NCBI GenBank assembly: GCA_964484185.1 | Contig: CAZAEQ010000025.1 | Location: 1 to 64,000 of the forward strand | Direction of reading: 5' to 3' | Origin: F1-120-MAGs238 sp964484185 | GTDB lineage: Bacteria > Planctomycetota > Phycisphaerae > Phycisphaerales > UBA1924 | DNA length: 64,000 nt | In this document: positions 27,225 to 36,315 of the stretch, one piece after another | How the letters are laid out: each line of letters opens with the position of its first letter | How positions within the stretch are numbered: position 1 is the stretch's first letter | Position numbers and translations under genes: made by a program | Notes under the pieces: model-generated | Database searches by the model: none | Seen by the model: only the letters and a program-made list of their open reading frames with translations | What the model was told of the DNA's origin: nothing

Positions 27225-27669
27225 CTGCAAACTCCTTCTCAAAAACTCGAGTTTAGAAACTCCCACCCCGTCGGGCGGGGTCTTTCACAATGGGATCTGC
27301 CAACACTGACAGATCGCTTTATTCGACAGTATTTAGGACCATCCTCAGCTAAAGTTGCAGGTTGAGAACTATTAGGGACTCAAACTGCACATTTTTCAAA
27401 CTACATATACAGCCAGCAAGGCAAGAACGAATACAAACAAACGGAATTGCGAATTTTTTAATTTTTGGCTCAACTCGCGTGAATGTGCGAATCTGCCCGA
27501 AACCAGAAGACTCCCAGACTCCATCCTGTCCTCGACCACTTCAAGCGCGGTCCGCGCCTGCTCCTTGCGGAGTAACCACCCTACCACCGTACCAGAATTG
27601 GGGAGAAATACAAGCCCAAATCCGGCCGTTTTTCAGAAAATTTGAGTTTGCAAGGATTTAGGACGTCGC
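27225..27669. other. Intergenic region with leader hairpin, dockerin paralog 3 to carA
   Basis: 445 bases, AT-rich from about 27380 to 27480. On the minus strand it holds the untranslated leader and presumably the promoter of paralog 3, plus the carA 3' end. Two structures lie in the leader: a GC-rich hairpin ACCCCG/CGGGGT (27265-27281) and a 12-base palindrome AAACTCGAGTTT (27244-27255), 20-60 bases before the ATG. No convincing promoter boxes or short genes could be assigned. Confidence 0.4.
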
Positions 27670-28872
27670 TTATCGGGCCTTGCGAGCTTCCATGCTTGCT
27701 ACGAATTCATCGAACAGGTATCCGGCATCGTGGGGACCTGGCGAAGCTTCAGGGTGATACTGCACGCTCATGACGGGGCGACTGGGCATTCTGAACCCGG
27801 CAACGGTCTGATCATTCAGGTGAACGTGGGTTTCTTCGCCCCCTGCTGCCTGCAAACTTTCGAGGTCTACTGCGAAGCCGTGATTCTGGGCGGTGATCTC
27901 AACGTGCCCGGTCCGCTTATTCAAAATGGGCTGGTTGCTGCCGCGGTGCCCGAACTTGAGCTTATAGGTCTTGGCACCGACCGCCAGCGATAGCAATTGA
28001 TGGCCGAGGCAAATACCGAAAGTCGGAATAGTTTTTTCTGGGGCCTGGGAGATGACATCTCGCAGAGTAGAAATTGTGGCTTCTACCGCCGCAGGATCGC
28101 CGGGACCGTTGGAAATGAAGAGGCCGTCGATCTCTTTGTTCGCGTAGAGATCTTTGATTTCCGTTGCGGAAATATCGTGCGGCACAACTTTGACATCGCA
28201 GCCTCGCTCGGCGAGATTGCGGAGGATGTTCATTTTCGCGCCGCAGTCGAGGGCGAGAACCTTGTAGCGGTGTGTGGTTTTCGGAACATCGGTCGGCTTC
28301 CAGTCGCCGAGCGTTTCTTTCCAGGAGCTGCCGCTGGTGCAGCCAACGCGGGGAACCAGGTTCTGGCCAGCCATGCTGGGGGCGGACTTCGCGAGTTCGA
28401 CGAGTTGGGCATCGGTGAGGTCGGCGCGGTCGGTGAGGACGCCATTCATCGAGCCGCCGGTGCGGAGGATTCTGGTGAGGGCGCGGGTGTCGATGCCCTC
28501 GAGGCCCAAGATGTTAGACTGGGCAAGATAGTTCGAAAGCGTGGAGTTGGAGCGGTAGTTGGAATGGAGGCGGGCGAGTTCGCGGACAATGAAGCCGGAG
28601 ACCTGGACCTTGGAAGATTCGATGTCTTCAACATTGGTTCCGGTGTTGCCGACGAGGGGGACGGTGGCGACGAGAATCTGGCCGGTGTAGGACGGGTCGG
28701 TCAGCGATTCCTGGTAGCCGCACATCGCAGTGTTAAACACGACTTCGGCGGCGGTGGTAAGGCCCTTACCGACAGCGCCAAATGCCCGACCCTCAAAGAC
28801 CATGCCATTGGCCAACGCGAGGCGGCCGATTGGGGCGTTTTGGGCGGTGTCTCCGGCATTGGGTGTTGGCAT
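27670..28872 (-). CDS. carA: Carbamoyl-phosphate synthase small subunit
   Basis: Glutamine amidotransferase subunit that supplies ammonia for carbamoyl phosphate, feeding pyrimidines and arginine. 400 residues. N-terminal CarA domain with GYQESLTDPSYTGQI; C-terminal class I amidotransferase with nucleophile Cys in FGICLGHQLL and partner His/Glu in QYHPEASPGPHD. The start codon overlaps the start codon of the divergent priA by two bases. carB is not visible in this window, so the two subunits are encoded apart. Confidence 0.97.
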   Translation of the reverse strand: MPTPNAGDTAQNAPIGRLALANGMVFEGRAFGAVGKGLTTAAEVVFNTAMCGYQESLTDPSYTGQILVATVPLVGNTGTNVEDIESSKVQVSGFIVRELARLHSNYRSNSTLSNYLAQSNILGLEGIDTRALTRILRTGGSMNGVLTDRADLTDAQLVELAKSAPSMAGQNLVPRVGCTSGSSWKETLGDWKPTDVPKTTHRYKVLALDCGAKMNILRNLAERGCDVKVVPHDISATEIKDLYANKEIDGLFISNGPGDPAAVEATISTLRDVISQAPEKTIPTFGICLGHQLLSLAVGAKTYKLKFGHRGSNQPILNKRTGHVEITAQNHGFAVDLESLQAAGGEETHVHLNDQTVAGFRMPSRPVMSVQYHPEASPGPHDAGYLFDEFVASMEARKAR

Positions 28873-31264
28873 GGGACATAGTGTAGTGCGCTTGGAACGG
28901 GATTCACTTTTTGCCGCGGAGGAATCGGAACTGCAATCGACAGGTCCGCTGCGCTATTGCCTTGTGGCGGTGGAGCGGAGTATCGATCGATCGAATACCG
29001 GCGGCGGGGAGTTGACGTATTCGACCAAGGATGCGAATCTGGCGGTGGGCGATCGGGTGACTGTGCCGCTGGGGAAGTCGGAAAAGCCGGTGGCGGGGAT
29101 TGTGACGCTGGTGGGAAATGCGGATTTGCTTCGTGGGCTTTCGCCGTCGAAGGTGAAGCTGATTCGGGACAAGGCGTCGGGCAAGTTGCCGCCGGATTTG
29201 CTGGAATTGGCGCGGTGGATCAGTCAGTATTACGTGTGCCCGATTGGCATGGTGCTGTCGATGATGATGCCGGCGGCGGTGAAGCACGAGGCAGGGGTGA
29301 TGCGGGAGAGGTTGCTGACGCGGGAGATTCCCAAAGACTTTGATGCGGAGAGTTTGAAGCCGGCGAGTCGGAAAGTTTTTGAGGCGCTGAAGGCGCTGGC
29401 GGAGTTGGAGTTTCCGATTGACAGCGATGTGCTGCGTGCGAAGCTGGACCTGGCGAATAAGCGGCAGATTAATTTGCTGGTGCAAGCGGGGTTACTGAAA
29501 GAGATTGAAGTGATTTCGGTGCGCGAGTTTGGGATTGTGGCGAAGCGTTCGCATGGATATGGAGCGACGAGCGATAGTGAGATTGTGCCAACGGCGGATC
29601 AGGCGAAAACGATTGACGGGATTGTCAAGGGATTGAACTCTTTTGGAGTTCACCTGCTGCGCGGTGTGACGGGATCGGGCAAGACCGAGGTGTATCTGCG
29701 AGTGTTGCGGCAGGTGACTGATGCGGGGCAGAGCGCGATTGTGCTGGTGCCTGAGATTGCACTTACGCCGCAGACTGCTGCGAGATTTGAGAAGCGGTTC
29801 ACAGGTGCAGGATTGCCGGGAGTTGCCGTTTTGCACTCGGGGTTGACGGCGAGTCAGCGGCACGCGGCGTGGGCCCGAGTGGCTTCGGGCGAAGCACGCG
29901 TGGTTGTTGGCGCACGGTCGGCGATTTTCGCGCCGGCGGTGAAGCTCGGTTTGATTGTGGTTGATGAAGAGCATGATGGGAGTTACAAACAGGATCAATT
30001 GCCGCGGTATCACGGGAGAGATGTGGCGATCAAGCGGGCGCAATTGTCGAATTGTCCGGTGATTCTGGGGAGTGCGACGCCTTCGCTTGAGAGCTGGGCC
30101 AATGCAAAGGCGGGGAAGTCGAAGCTGTGGACGTTGCCGGGAAGAGCTGGAGCGGGCTCGTTGCCAAAAGTTGCGATTGTGGATATGGCGAAGGAGCGGG
30201 CAGAGCGGGCGCACTTTGATCCGCAGTCGGTGAAGCATGTTCACCTGCTGGGACCGAAGCTGGAGAACGCGCTGGATGCGACGTTGGCGGCGGGCGGGCA
30301 GGCGATTTTACTTTTGAATCGGCGCGGGTTTGCGAATTACATCAGTTGCCCAAGTCCGCAGTGCGGGTGGATTTTGTCGTGCGATGATTGCGATGCGCGG
30401 TTGGTGTTGCATCGAAGTAAGGCCACGCCGCGGGGCGGATTTGTGACGTGTCATTTGTGTCTGGCGCGGAAGTTGATGCCCAAGGTGTGTCCGGTGTGCG
30501 GCAAGCCGGTGGTGGCGTTTGGGCTGGGGACGCAGCGGGTTGAGGATGAGGTGGTTCGCAAGCTTGGGCCATCGCGCGGGCTGGTGCTGGGCGAGACGCT
30601 GCTGCGGTGTGACAGTGACACGATGCGGCATGCGCGGGATTATGACGATGCGCTGGGGCGGTTTGCCAATGGTGAAGTGAAGGTCTTAGTCGGCACGCAG
30701 ATGTTGGCGAAGGGGTTGGACTTCCCCAATGTGCGGCTGGTAGGCGTGGTGCTGGCGGATACGACGCTGGCGTTGCCGGATTTCCGTGCGGCGGAGCGGA
30801 CGTTCCAGTTGATCTCGCAGGTTGCGGGACGCGCGGGAAGATCGGCGGCGGCGGGAACGGTGATTGTGCAGACGTTGTCGCCAGAGAGCCCGGCGATTAA
30901 TTTCGCGGCCAAGCATGATTATGAGGGGTTCGCGGAAAGGGAATTGGCGATTCGGACGAGCGCAAAGCTGCCGCCGGTGGCGAGGATGGCGCGAATTGTG
31001 TGCCGCGATTTGAAGGCGGATAAGGCTCGGGTCGCGGCGGAGGAGATTGCGGCTGCGCTTCGGGCACTGCAGTTGCCGCTGCGGGTCATTGGGGCGATGG
31101 AGGCACCGATTTCGCGAATTGCGGCACATTATCGATATGCAGTGGAGGTGTTTGCCGGCAGTGCACCCGAGCTGCTCAGGGGGCTGACGGCGTTGCGGGA
31201 TGAAGGGCTGCTTAAAAGCGATGCGAATACGGCTGTTGATGTGGACCCGATCGACCTGCTCTAG
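28871..31264 (+). CDS. priA: Primosomal protein N' (replication restart helicase)
   Basis: Superfamily 2 DNA helicase that reloads the replication machinery at stalled forks. 797 residues from the ATG at 28871. Walker A GVTGSGKTE near 265, DEEHDGSYKQ as Walker B (DEEH box), and a paired zinc-binding region with CPSPQCGWILSCDDC, CHLC and CPVC near 490-540. Later helicase motifs are GTQMLAKGLDFPNV and QVAGRAGR. The N-terminus is not well fixed: GTG codons at 28883 and 28886 are alternative starts. It is followed 26 bases on by murD. Confidence 0.94.
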   Translation: MGHSVVRLERDSLFAAEESELQSTGPLRYCLVAVERSIDRSNTGGGELTYSTKDANLAVGDRVTVPLGKSEKPVAGIVTLVGNADLLRGLSPSKVKLIRDKASGKLPPDLLELARWISQYYVCPIGMVLSMMMPAAVKHEAGVMRERLLTREIPKDFDAESLKPASRKVFEALKALAELEFPIDSDVLRAKLDLANKRQINLLVQAGLLKEIEVISVREFGIVAKRSHGYGATSDSEIVPTADQAKTIDGIVKGLNSFGVHLLRGVTGSGKTEVYLRVLRQVTDAGQSAIVLVPEIALTPQTAARFEKRFTGAGLPGVAVLHSGLTASQRHAAWARVASGEARVVVGARSAIFAPAVKLGLIVVDEEHDGSYKQDQLPRYHGRDVAIKRAQLSNCPVILGSATPSLESWANAKAGKSKLWTLPGRAGAGSLPKVAIVDMAKERAERAHFDPQSVKHVHLLGPKLENALDATLAAGGQAILLLNRRGFANYISCPSPQCGWILSCDDCDARLVLHRSKATPRGGFVTCHLCLARKLMPKVCPVCGKPVVAFGLGTQRVEDEVVRKLGPSRGLVLGETLLRCDSDTMRHARDYDDALGRFANGEVKVLVGTQMLAKGLDFPNVRLVGVVLADTTLALPDFRAAERTFQLISQVAGRAGRSAAAGTVIVQTLSPESPAINFAAKHDYEGFAERELAIRTSAKLPPVARMARIVCRDLKADKARVAAEEIAAALRALQLPLRVIGAMEAPISRIAAHYRYAVEVFAGSAPELLRGLTALRDEGLLKSDANTAVDVDPIDLL

Positions 31265-31290
31265 GATAAGGTCGAGCAAGGAGGCGTTGC

Positions 31291-32622
31291 ATGCGATGTG
31301 ATCTCACCGGAATGAATGTCACTGTGATGGGACTGGGCCGCTTTGGCGGCGGAGTGACGACGACTCGGTGGCTGGCATCGCAGGGCGCGACGGTGACAGT
31401 GACGGATATTGATCACGTTGAGAAGTTGCAAAGCTCGGTTGATTTGATCAGCGATCTGGTGGCGACGGGGCAGGTGAAGCTCGCGCTGGGCGGGCATTAT
31501 GTCAAAGACTTTACTGAGTGCGACATGGTGGTCGCGAATCCCGCGGTTCCAAAGCCGTGGGAGAACCGGTTTTTGCAGGCGGCATTGAGCGCGGGTGTGC
31601 GCGTGACCACAGAAATTGGATTGGTGGTTTCACGATTGCACAATCGCGAGCGTGTGCTGGCGGTGACGGGGTCGGCGGGCAAGAGCACCACGGCGGCGAT
31701 GATTCACCACATTCTGGAGCAGAACGGCCGCGCGGTAATCTTTGGTGGAAATATCGGTGGCTCGCTTTTGCCAGTTCTGGATCAAGTGAAGCCTGAGACG
31801 TTTGTGGTATTGGAATTGTCGAGCGCGATGCTGCATTGGTTGAATGGGTGGTCGCCGCATGTGGCGGTTGTAACGAATTTCAGTCCGAATCACCTGGACT
31901 GGCACGGGTGTGCGGACCACTACAAAACGAGCAAGCAGGCGATATTGGGAGCGCAGTCGCCGGGGAATCATGCGGTGCTGGGCGCAGATGTTGAAGTGTG
32001 GACGTGCCGCGCGGGCGTGCATCGGCACATTATCAGCAGTTTGAATCGGATCGCGGGACTTGCGATTCCCGGCGAGCATAATCAGCGGAATGCGGCGATG
32101 GCTGTGCATGCCGCGAGATTGCTCGATCCTTCGCTGGTGCCGGATGAAGCGATCGCATCAGTGCGGAAATTTGGCGGACTCCCCCACCGCCTGCAATTTG
32201 TGGCGGAAGTAAAGGGGCGTCGATTTTACAATGATTCAAAGAGCACAACGCCGGAATCGGCGCTGATGGCGGTGCGAGCTTTTGAGGCCGAAGGACTTCA
32301 TCGCATTCACTTGATTGCGGGCGGGTACAACAAGGGCTCGAACCTCGCTGACATTTCGGAGCTGGCGAGATCGCTGGGCGGACTGTACACCATTGGTGGG
32401 ACTGGGCCGACCATTGCTCAGGCGGCAGGACCTCGCGAGAATGTGTATCAATGCGAGACGCTCGAGCGGGCGGTTGAGGCTGCGATGATCAATATGCGGG
32501 AAGGTGATCTGCTGCTGCTCTCGACTGGGTGCGCATCGTGGGATCAATTCGCAAACTACGAGCGGCGTGGCGAGCAGTTTGTGCGACTGGTGAAAGAGCG
32601 AGCGGTTGATGGGTGCCGGTAA
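31291..32622 (+). CDS. murD: UDP-N-acetylmuramoyl-L-alanine:D-glutamate ligase
   Basis: Adds D-Glu to UDP-MurNAc-L-Ala in peptidoglycan precursor synthesis, relevant because peptidoglycan in planctomycetes was long disputed. 443 residues. N-terminal Rossmann-like VMGLGRFGGGVTT, ATP-binding P-loop GSAGKSTTA near 127, VVTNFSPNHLDWHG and the C-terminal YNDSKSTTPESALMA and IAGGYNKG. An AAGGAGG site lies seven bases upstream of the ATG. Close behind priA (26 bases); its stop abuts the stop of the opposing Fur-like gene. Confidence 0.93.
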   Translation: MRCDLTGMNVTVMGLGRFGGGVTTTRWLASQGATVTVTDIDHVEKLQSSVDLISDLVATGQVKLALGGHYVKDFTECDMVVANPAVPKPWENRFLQAALSAGVRVTTEIGLVVSRLHNRERVLAVTGSAGKSTTAAMIHHILEQNGRAVIFGGNIGGSLLPVLDQVKPETFVVLELSSAMLHWLNGWSPHVAVVTNFSPNHLDWHGCADHYKTSKQAILGAQSPGNHAVLGADVEVWTCRAGVHRHIISSLNRIAGLAIPGEHNQRNAAMAVHAARLLDPSLVPDEAIASVRKFGGLPHRLQFVAEVKGRRFYNDSKSTTPESALMAVRAFEAEGLHRIHLIAGGYNKGSNLADISELARSLGGLYTIGGTGPTIAQAAGPRENVYQCETLERAVEAAMINMREGDLLLLSTGCASWDQFANYERRGEQFVRLVKERAVDGCR

Positions 32623-33093
32623 CTATTTCGCAGATGCAAATATGTGCAGACGGTGACCTTGCGGAATCAGGCCGCGGGACTTGCAGATCTCATCGCGGAT
32701 GTGCGCAAGTTGAGGAAGATCAAGGGTGATCGCTTCGCGGGTGTCGAGGCGAATGAGCAAGTCGCTGGGTGCGCGGCCGAAGACGCAGTGATAGAGCGAA
32801 GCATCGGCATCGAGCATGACGCGCTGGATGATGCCGGCTTCAACGAGCAGCTTGATAGTGCGATAGACGGTGGCCTTAGAGACGCGGATGCCGGTCTTTT
32901 TCACTTCGGTGATGATTTGGTCAGCTTCAAAGAGGCCGGTCTGGCGGATGATGACATCGAGGACCTGCGCTCGCTCCGGCGTGTATTTGAGGCCTTCAGA
33001 CTTGAGTTTGCGGCGGAAGACTGCGCATACAGGCTCGATGATTTCGAATTCCGGTATCGGGTTGGCGGTTTCAGACTGCTTACGTGCGGACAT
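32623..33093 (-). CDS. Fur-fold transcriptional regulator lacking canonical metal ligands
   Basis: 156 residues. The winged helix is clear: LKYTPERAQVLDVIIRQTG, then VSKATVYRTIKLLVEAGII, which is the DNA-recognition block of Fur/Zur/PerR. The C-terminal dimerisation half keeps the strand pattern, but the usual HHHDH metal motif is replaced by YHCVFGRAPSD and there is no CxxC zinc site. It may sense something other than Fe or Zn, or be metal independent. It is divergent from a membrane glycosyltransferase-like gene with only 19 bases between the starts. Confidence 0.8.
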   Translation of the reverse strand: MSARKQSETANPIPEFEIIEPVCAVFRRKLKSEGLKYTPERAQVLDVIIRQTGLFEADQIITEVKKTGIRVSKATVYRTIKLLVEAGIIQRVMLDADASLYHCVFGRAPSDLLIRLDTREAITLDLPQLAHIRDEICKSRGLIPQGHRLHIFASAK

Positions 33094-33112
33094 GGTTGTA
33101 TCCTAAGCACCT

Positions 33113-35272
33113 GTGAGCACTGCGGAAACACAATCTCCTACTCGGTCGCTACTGCTGTTCGGCGGCGGCGGCGCGGCGCTATTACTAGCGTGGGAGACGC
33201 TTGGGTCTTTTGGAAATCAGATTGGCGGCGATGGATTTGAGTCGCCGGCAGCGACGGTTGCAATGCGGACGCTCTTGGGAGCGTTTGCTACTTTTCTGTG
33301 GCTGGCACCCATGGTGCAGCTGGCGGGCTTTATAACGCGCCGCTGCGTGAAGTCATCGACGGAATTTCCTGTTCGAGTCGCGGTGGGAATGGGTCTTGGC
33401 TTCACCGTTACGCATTTGATCGCCTGGTTGGGAGCCTTTTCTCCCCAACTTCGCGGCATCACGCTGACACTCTGGTTGATCGGTGCAGTCTTCGCAATCA
33501 TTTCGATTGTTCGATGGGTGGCAGAGGCGTGGCGAAAGCGGGAATTGCAGACCTGGTTTCATGGCTCATCGGCCGCGCCTTTTCTTGCGCTCGTCCCAAT
33601 TGCTCTCATGTTTCTCGCTGCCTCGCAGCCGCCGGGATGGCTTTGGGATTCTGAGTTTGGCGGATTCGATTCGCTGAGCTATCACTTGCAGCTGCCGCAG
33701 GAGTGGATCGCTGCGGGACGGCTGAACCCGGTCGACCACAACGTCTATTCGTATCTTCCGAGCTATGTGGAATCGGTGTTTATGCAGTTCGGCGCGGCGG
33801 CAGAGACGTTGAACTCGCTGGGCGCGAAGTCGGACCAGACTGGGCTGCTGACCTTTGATGGGCTGCCGCTCCTTGTATGTCAGCATTTCCATGTCTGGTG
33901 TGCGGTCATCGCGGCATGGTTGACGGGGCGGGTTGTATTGCTGTTGACCGAAGACCGGACCGCTTCCGGAATTGCGTTTGCAGCGCTTCTTTCGATTCCG
34001 TGGGTCATTGTGACCGGCTCGCTGTCATACAACGAGTGCGCGATGCTGGCTCTGTTCGCGGGCGCGATACTGGTTGCGGCGGATGGGGCGATTTCAGCAA
34101 TTGCTCGCGCGGCGACCACTGCATTCCTGGTGGGAGTTGCTTGCGGGTGTAAGCCCACCGCGTTGCTTTTCTGTGCCGCACCAGTCGGGCTCATCATGTT
34201 GCGCAATGTGCCGATTCGGACAATTCCGAAGTTAGCGCTCGTTGCGCTTCCCGTTGGAACGATCACACTTTCACCTTGGCTGGTTCGGAATTACCTGGCC
34301 TCGGGCAATCCGGTTTTCCCACAACTTTCAAAGTACTTTGGAACCGGACATTGGGATGTAGAGCAGATTGGGCGATATGCCGTTGCACACAGTTTCACTG
34401 GGTCCATTGGAGATCGCATTGGGTTGCTCTTTTCATCTGATCGCGGAATTTTTCATTCTCAGTTTGGGCTGGCGTTCCTGGCGTTGATACTGCTTGGTGC
34501 CCTGCTATTCACGAAATTGAATCGAACGCTTGCGGTGCTGTTGCTGCTGGGAATCGCGAGCCAACTTGGCGCGTGGCTCTTTGCGACACACCTGCAATCA
34601 CGGTTTCTCAGGCCGCTGCTGGTGCCATTTGCGATAGCGGCGGGAGTATTTTGCTGCAGCTTCAAGGCGAAGCGAGTTGCAGAGATCGCCATCGGAACAT
34701 TCGTAGTTTTCCAGGGGTTCTGGTTCAGCACGGTGTACCTGCACCAGCGTTCGACACCGCAGCAATCGATGGGAGACCCCAATTTTCTGCTCTTTGCTGG
34801 CCCTGGATATTTCACCGGAGAGCTTTTTCGCGATGAATTGCAGCGGATGAGTGGATCTGAGCGGGACAGAATTGTCAACACGCAATTTGGACCAGAAGCT
34901 TTCATCCGATTCGCAAAGATCAGTCCTCGCAGTCTCTTGCTAGTTGGAGATGCCACGCCGCTGTACTTTGGGCTCGCCGAGTATTCAACAACCTGGGACA
35001 TTTCGTCGTTGCTTGAACGAGATGTGTCAACGGGAACCTACCGCTACAGAACTTCGGCGGAACTCAAGGCGTTGGGAATCACGCACATGCTGATCAACTT
35101 TGGTGAACTGGATCGTTATTGTAAATCAAAATGGAATCAGCCGTTGTTAACACCCGAAGCAGTCGGACAGTGGCTGAAGGTCAATTCAATCGCGATCAAG
35201 CAATGGCCGGATCGAGCCACATTGCTAGTAGAACTGCAGGCACAGGGCGCAGCTCCAAGGAATTCACTTTGA
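33113..35272 (+). CDS. Polytopic membrane protein, possible GT-C-fold glycosyltransferase
   Basis: 719 residues with about a dozen hydrophobic spans, starting at a GTG with no clear ribosome site. The first large loop after two to four spans has FGGFDSLSYHLQLPQEWIAAG near 185, shaped like the Asp-containing first extracytoplasmic loop of GT39/PMT-like enzymes that use polyprenyl-phosphate sugars. A soluble C-terminal part of about 150 residues follows (TQFGPEAFIRFAKISPRSL). It is coupled to the next gene by a TTGA overlap. Substrate unknown; the call rests on topology and one motif. Confidence 0.6.
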   Translation: MSTAETQSPTRSLLLFGGGGAALLLAWETLGSFGNQIGGDGFESPAATVAMRTLLGAFATFLWLAPMVQLAGFITRRCVKSSTEFPVRVAVGMGLGFTVTHLIAWLGAFSPQLRGITLTLWLIGAVFAIISIVRWVAEAWRKRELQTWFHGSSAAPFLALVPIALMFLAASQPPGWLWDSEFGGFDSLSYHLQLPQEWIAAGRLNPVDHNVYSYLPSYVESVFMQFGAAAETLNSLGAKSDQTGLLTFDGLPLLVCQHFHVWCAVIAAWLTGRVVLLLTEDRTASGIAFAALLSIPWVIVTGSLSYNECAMLALFAGAILVAADGAISAIARAATTAFLVGVACGCKPTALLFCAAPVGLIMLRNVPIRTIPKLALVALPVGTITLSPWLVRNYLASGNPVFPQLSKYFGTGHWDVEQIGRYAVAHSFTGSIGDRIGLLFSSDRGIFHSQFGLAFLALILLGALLFTKLNRTLAVLLLLGIASQLGAWLFATHLQSRFLRPLLVPFAIAAGVFCCSFKAKRVAEIAIGTFVVFQGFWFSTVYLHQRSTPQQSMGDPNFLLFAGPGYFTGELFRDELQRMSGSERDRIVNTQFGPEAFIRFAKISPRSLLLVGDATPLYFGLAEYSTTWDISSLLERDVSTGTYRYRTSAELKALGITHMLINFGELDRYCKSKWNQPLLTPEAVGQWLKVNSIAIKQWPDRATLLVELQAQGAAPRNSL

Positions 35273-36297
35273 GCGATGATCCAAAAAGACCGCGTTCAGC
35301 CCTCAGCATCCTGCTGCAGATTACAGGCTTTCTGATTGGACTCGCCGCGCTCATGTGGTGCATTCAACTTGCGCTGCAGCCGCACAACAAGGAAGCTCTG
35401 CTGCAGCTTCGCGGCATTTCGATCGCCGACGCTACGGCACTGCTGGCGTTGACGATCCTCAGTGTCGCGCTCAATGGGCTCTGCTTCTGGACAACTGTCA
35501 AAGCCAAGGAAGACCTCAAGCCGGTCGAAGTCATCGCCACCAACTGCATCGCCACGCTTCTTGCCTTTGTGCCTTTCAAAGCGTCAGTCTTCTTTCGAAT
35601 ACTCATTCACAATCGCCGCGATCGGATTCCACTTCTCACCATTGGTTCGTGGTTCGCGGCGGTCGGTCTTGGCGCACTCATGGTTGTCGGTCCATTGACG
35701 GCCGCCAGTTTGTGGCGTAAGCAGATCGATGTGCCGTGGCTCGCGGCAGTCATCATCGGCATACCCGCGTTCGCCGCGATCGCCATGGGCGTTGCACGTG
35801 CCGTCGATGGCCCGCAAGGTCTGGCACGGCTGCAATTTCTCGCCTCCAAACTTCCTACCTCGTGGCCGCGAAAGTTCGCTGGTTCGCAGGCCTTTACGCA
35901 TCTGCACGCCGGCTGCGGGATGGTGGCATCGCGATGGTTCGCGGTGGGACTCGTCATCCGCGGATTAGATGTACTTGTGCAGGCAGCGCGGTTCTACATC
36001 GTCAGCAAAGTGCTGGGAGTTGAACTCGCCTACAGCAACGCGCTTCTGCTTTCGGGGTGCTATTTCCTCATTGGAGTCCTTTACCCAGGCGGCGCTGCGG
36101 GCTCGCGAGAAGGTGGAGTCACGGCAGTCGCTAAAATGCTCGCGATTCCCGCCTGGCAATCGGTGGCTCCAGTTGCACTCACTGTGACGGCCTGCGAACT
36201 CATCGTCCTGGTAGTATTGTCTCCGATCGCGGCGATCATTCTCAAACCGTGGCAACTTCGTGGAAGTCGCGAACTTGAACAACCGCCCGCATCCTGA
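35269..36297 (+). CDS. LPG-synthase-TM/flippase-like membrane protein
   Basis: 342 residues from the TTG at 35269 (AAGGAATTCAC in front; overlaps the previous stop as TTGA). Seven or eight hydrophobic spans. The motif YPGGAAGSREGG near 273 resembles the P-G-G-x-G-x-R-E-G signature of the UPF0104/lysyl-PG synthase membrane family, which is associated with lipid-linked sugar or phospholipid translocation. Together with the preceding GT-C-like gene it suggests a glycolipid or glycan module. An ATG at 35131 in the same frame would extend it inside the upstream gene and is unlikely. Confidence 0.6.
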   Translation: MSDDPKRPRSALSILLQITGFLIGLAALMWCIQLALQPHNKEALLQLRGISIADATALLALTILSVALNGLCFWTTVKAKEDLKPVEVIATNCIATLLAFVPFKASVFFRILIHNRRDRIPLLTIGSWFAAVGLGALMVVGPLTAASLWRKQIDVPWLAAVIIGIPAFAAIAMGVARAVDGPQGLARLQFLASKLPTSWPRKFAGSQAFTHLHAGCGMVASRWFAVGLVIRGLDVLVQAARFYIVSKVLGVELAYSNALLLSGCYFLIGVLYPGGAAGSREGGVTAVAKMLAIPAWQSVAPVALTVTACELIVLVVLSPIAAIILKPWQLRGSRELEQPPAS

Positions 36298-36315
36298 AAG
36301 ACCTATCGTCTGGCA

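Noticed and set aside
27280..27480. Possible promoter boxes of dockerin paralog 3
   Set aside because: Candidate TTGAAA and TAATAG are spaced about 19 bases and no stronger pair was seen, so none is reported.
28730..28870. Upstream extension of priA to base 28730
   Set aside because: It would lie wholly inside carA on the other strand and has no family-like N-terminus.
29492..30244. 250-codon minus-strand frame across priA
   Set aside because: Rich in Arg/His, typical of an antisense frame, with no domain; priA is certain.
35131..35268. Earlier ATG for the flippase-like protein
   Set aside because: It adds a polar stretch embedded in the upstream gene; the TTG at 35269 has a ribosome site and a coupling overlap.
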